Source of the DNA: Candidatus Babelota bacterium | Lineage (GTDB): Bacteria; Babelota; Babeliae; Babelales; RVW-14 | Assembly (NCBI GenBank): GCA_013289515.1 | Contig: JABCZU010000001.1 | Coordinates: 1 to 64,000, forward strand | Reading direction: 5' to 3' | Length of the DNA stretch: 64,000 nt | Shown: positions 61,426 to 64,000 of the stretch, one piece after another | Numbering within the stretch: the first letter of the stretch is position 1 | How the letters are laid out: each line of letters opens with the position of its first letter | Made by a program: the position numbers and the translations under genes | The notes under the pieces: model-generated | Told to the model about the DNA's origin: nothing | The model's database searches: none | What the model saw: the letters and a program-made list of their open reading frames with translations, nothing else

Positions 61426-63345
61426 ATGAACCTTACCAAAAAAATGCTGACAATTATTGTAGCCCTCATTGCGTCAGGCACATTAGCCCATGGCATGCAA
61501 AATGAACATAAATACGACGATAACAACAATGACAGCGATTACACGCAAACCAATAACCACGATGACGACAACGATACTGGCATCATTGATGTTGATACCG
61601 ATAATCTTGTCAGAGAGCACAATGCATACAATCCATTATCATGGAATGGATTGCCAAACGACGTAGTCCAAGAGGTTCTACGCTATCTTTTTGCCCTCCA
61701 AGCTGACAGCCCCTACCAAATGGAAGAGCATTACAAGAACGCTTACAGGGAGCAAGCGCGCCTTAAGCCCGTTAGCAAGAGCTTCATGGCAGGCATTGCA
61801 GAAAAAGATTACACAAAGAAGGTACATGCTTTAACAGACATATGGAGTAGCTTTACCTGTTTTAATAATCTTGAATATCGACCAGACACGGTTAAGGCCT
61901 TTATCGCCACATGCAACGCATCTATTCTTCAACTGCATGCCGACAGCCAGGACAGGCATCATTGTATTACCACCCCACTCCATATTGCAGCACTTATGAA
62001 CGATGTCCACTTCTTCAGGGCTGTGCATAATGAATGCATTACAATGGTCTGTCAGCACTTACGTGATAATGGTGAAATAGCAGATCGAAAGCGCATAGCT
62101 GTTCAATTGTTGCACCAGGAAGATCGATTTCGTAATAAGCCCATACACTATGCCGAATATCGATGCGGATCTCCAACTTATACTTATGCTCTTTCTGACT
62201 ATATCGCGAACGTACCCGGCTATTTATTGCCTGGTACCAGTCAAACAGCACAAGATGCCATCGAAGCATTTAATCCTGACGACCAGTTTGCACCATCTAC
62301 CCTCATAACAGCACTAGCACGAACTGATGGTAATAATAATCAATCAGGGTTATTACAGGATTTAGCGCTTCATCGTGCCATAGCATTCAACTCCCTCGCG
62401 GCAACCAGTATACTTGACCATATCCAATCACAGCCTGTATCTGAAGCATGGGCTGCGTATCTGTGCGCAATTGATTATTGCGGCGATACTGTGCTGCACC
62501 AAGCTTTTATACACAACGAGCCCAATACAAAGCAACTCATTACAAAGCTACTTGCTGCCGCCAAAGACCAAGGCATACTTGCCTCACTGCTAACAAGCAA
62601 AAATCAAGCCGGTAATACTGCGTTACATATCGCTCTTTACCTGAGGCGTAATAATACATTAGTTACAGAACTTCTTGTTGCTGCTAAAAATCACGGCGTA
62701 CTTGCCGAGCTACTGATCAGCAAAAATAATGACGGTAATACCCTGCTACATGAGCTCTATCGAGGAAGAAGCCATGAATATTCCAATACAAAGAACCATT
62801 ACAACCTGCTAAAGGCAGTACTTGCTGTAGCCAAAGACCAGAACGTCCTTCCTACATTGTTAACCAGCAAAAATAATCGAGAGATGACGGTGCTGCCTAT
62901 GGTTGTACGGTACTATCACAACAGAATGGTTTCAGAACTGCGTAACGTTGCCTTTAACACCAATGAGGGCGGCAAAAGAGTATGTTATAACGACACACCT
63001 ACTGATGCGTATGACATGGCAATGCTTAGTCTTAACGTGGAAGACAATAACAATAAGACTTTTATAGAGGCACTTGCCACTTCTGCTAACGAGCAAGAAA
63101 TACGCATAGCCCTTCTAGATAACCAAAGCTACCAAGATATCGCGGCCTTGCTAAATCATAGAAACGATAGCAATGAGATGCTTATGGAATTGATTATTGC
63201 TGCTCATGATCAAGGCATACTCGATATGCTGCTCAATAGCAAAGACAATAAGGGTTTGACGGCCATTGACCATGCTACATACAACAGCACGAGGTTTGAG
63301 ATCTGCTTAGAGGATTATGACAACTATATGTCCCGTGAACATTAA
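61426..63345 (+). CDS. Secreted ankyrin-repeat protein with F-box-like motif (copy C)
   Basis: The 639-residue product has a signal peptide (MLTIIVALIASGTLAHG), an Asp/Asn-rich acidic linker (residues 27-60), and an F-box-like segment at about 74-123 (WNGLPNDVVQEVLRYLF ... LKPVSKSFMAGIA). Ankyrin-type repeats follow (TTPLHIAALMND, GDTVLHQAFIHNE, GNTALHIALYLRR, GNTLLHELYRG). Between them a repeated unit LLAAAKDQGILASLLTSKN recurs at least four times with variations. The next gene repeats the same architecture. Probable exported effector; ubiquitin-ligase recruitment is inferred from the F-box-like pattern only. Confidence 0.82.
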   Translation: MNLTKKMLTIIVALIASGTLAHGMQNEHKYDDNNNDSDYTQTNNHDDDNDTGIIDVDTDNLVREHNAYNPLSWNGLPNDVVQEVLRYLFALQADSPYQMEEHYKNAYREQARLKPVSKSFMAGIAEKDYTKKVHALTDIWSSFTCFNNLEYRPDTVKAFIATCNASILQLHADSQDRHHCITTPLHIAALMNDVHFFRAVHNECITMVCQHLRDNGEIADRKRIAVQLLHQEDRFRNKPIHYAEYRCGSPTYTYALSDYIANVPGYLLPGTSQTAQDAIEAFNPDDQFAPSTLITALARTDGNNNQSGLLQDLALHRAIAFNSLAATSILDHIQSQPVSEAWAAYLCAIDYCGDTVLHQAFIHNEPNTKQLITKLLAAAKDQGILASLLTSKNQAGNTALHIALYLRRNNTLVTELLVAAKNHGVLAELLISKNNDGNTLLHELYRGRSHEYSNTKNHYNLLKAVLAVAKDQNVLPTLLTSKNNREMTVLPMVVRYYHNRMVSELRNVAFNTNEGGKRVCYNDTPTDAYDMAMLSLNVEDNNNKTFIEALATSANEQEIRIALLDNQSYQDIAALLNHRNDSNEMLMELIIAAHDQGILDMLLNSKDNKGLTAIDHATYNSTRFEICLEDYDNYMSREH

Positions 63346-63359
63346 ACAAGGAAATACCC

Positions 63360-64000
63360 ATGAACCTTACCAAAAAGATGCTGACAATAATTGCCGTTCT
63401 CGCTGCCTCAGGCAAGCTAGCCTACGGCATGCAAGAGGAACATAAATACAACGATAACAGCGATGACAGCGATTACGCCCAAACCAATAGCCATAATGAT
63501 GACGACAACGATGCTGACATCATCGATATCGACACCGATAATCTTGTCAGGAACAGCGCACACACGCCTAACCTATGGAACAAACTGCCAAACGACGTAG
63601 TCGGAGAAATAACACGCTATCTTTTCGCCTTACAAGCAGCCTGCCCCGCTGAAATGGAAGAGCACTATGAGAGCGCTTGCAAGGAGCAGGCACGACTTAA
63701 ATGTGTTAGCAAAAATTTCGTAACCCGCATAGCAGAACACAAATACACAAAAACATGTAATGGATTAGCAGGATTGTGGCAACGCTTTCATGATGAAGTT
63801 ATTGATGATAAATATCACGATGAGATTATCAATAATGACGCCCTGCTTGAATACCCCGTCAACACCGTAGCAACCTTTGTAAGCTTGTTCAATGCGCCGA
63901 TTCTTAACCTGCATGCCAATGCAAACAACAGGTATCGTTGCGTCACCACGCCACTGCATATCGCGGCACTTATTGGTGATATCCATTTTTTCAAAGCTGT
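63360..64000 (+). CDS. Secreted ankyrin-repeat protein (copy D), cut by window edge
   Basis: ATG 63360 follows 14 bases after the stop of copy C. The first 213 residues visible are close to copy C: signal peptide MLTIIAVLAASGKLAYG, acidic linker with NDDDNDADIIDIDTDNL, F-box-like WNKLPNDVVGEITRYLF ... LKCVSKNFVTRIA, and the first ankyrin helix CVTTPLHIAALIGDIHFF. A longer segment with extra acidic residues (HDEVIDDKYHDEIINND) separates the F-box-like part from the repeats. The 3' end lies beyond the window. Confidence 0.82.
   Translation, partial: MNLTKKMLTIIAVLAASGKLAYGMQEEHKYNDNSDDSDYAQTNSHNDDDNDADIIDIDTDNLVRNSAHTPNLWNKLPNDVVGEITRYLFALQAACPAEMEEHYESACKEQARLKCVSKNFVTRIAEHKYTKTCNGLAGLWQRFHDEVIDDKYHDEIINNDALLEYPVNTVATFVSLFNAPILNLHANANNRYRCVTTPLHIAALIGDIHFFKA

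Overview
The window reads as the chromosome of a reduced, host-dependent bacterium. Two tandem Tlc/Npt-type nucleotide (ATP/ADP) translocases are the hallmark of intracellular energy parasites. Several signal-peptide-bearing ankyrin proteins, some with an F-box-like N-terminal motif, a secreted LRR protein and secreted low-complexity proteins look like host-interaction factors. DUF1703-type and DUF234-type ATPases and orphan antitoxin genes fit the same picture. My best guess is Candidatus Dependentiae (TM6) or a similar endosymbiont of protists. This is inferred from gene content, not from a phylogenetic marker I could compare. The code is standard, starts are mostly ATG with Shine-Dalgarno sites, and a few are GTG or TTG.

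Layout. 1-4.6 kb (-): rpmF, plsX, a YfgM-like protein, gltX and fabD form one operon. 4.9-7.2 kb (+): tsf, pyrH, frr, then a strong terminator. 7.4-8.4 kb: two small secreted ankyrin genes, the first frameshifted. 8.5-10.8 kb: a hicAB module with a visible promoter and operator, a Ca2+/Na+-type antiporter and an orphan HicB. 11-14.4 kb: two tandem paralogous secreted proteins of unknown family. 14.4-17.9 kb: dnaE. 17.9-20.2 kb (-): a two-gene unit of a LivJ-like periplasmic binding protein and a pentameric-ligand-gated-channel-like membrane protein. 20.2-20.8 kb: palindromic repeats. 20.8-26.9 kb: LRR protein, SbcC/Rad50-like ATPase, RodA. 27.4-33.4 kb: secreted alpha/beta hydrolase, then an operon HU - CPBP protease - three MGDG-synthase/MurG-like glycosyltransferases. 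33.7-37.5 kb: repeats, tatD, a DUF234 ATPase next to a duplicated gene tail, and a YdjM-like membrane protein. 37.6-41.9 kb (-): SpoIID-like protein, RNase H, zinc-ribbon protein, tRNA-CAT, GAPDH. 41.9-48.4 kb: two recently duplicated ankyrin genes flanking a DUF1703 ATPase, and hflX. 48.5-55.8 kb: a secreted low-complexity protein, membrane-anchored GNAT, carboxyltransferase, TPR protein, lon. 56-59 kb: two nucleotide translocases. 59-61.3 kb: rpsB with a structured leader, tRNA-Ser, 4.5S RNA, a flavodoxin-fold oxidoreductase. 61.4-64 kb: two tandem ankyrin proteins, the second cut by the window edge.

The window is rich in small interspersed palindromic repeats of at least three families. 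One begins exactly at the encoded CCA end of both tRNA genes here, and a short member sits in frame inside one of the two ankyrin paralogs. The most unusual candidate systems are the binding-protein plus pLGIC-like channel pair, the tRNA-end repeat family, the 11-14 kb secreted paralog pair, and the trio of signal-peptide-bearing glycosyltransferases. All functional calls come from motif recognition by eye; no database search was run.
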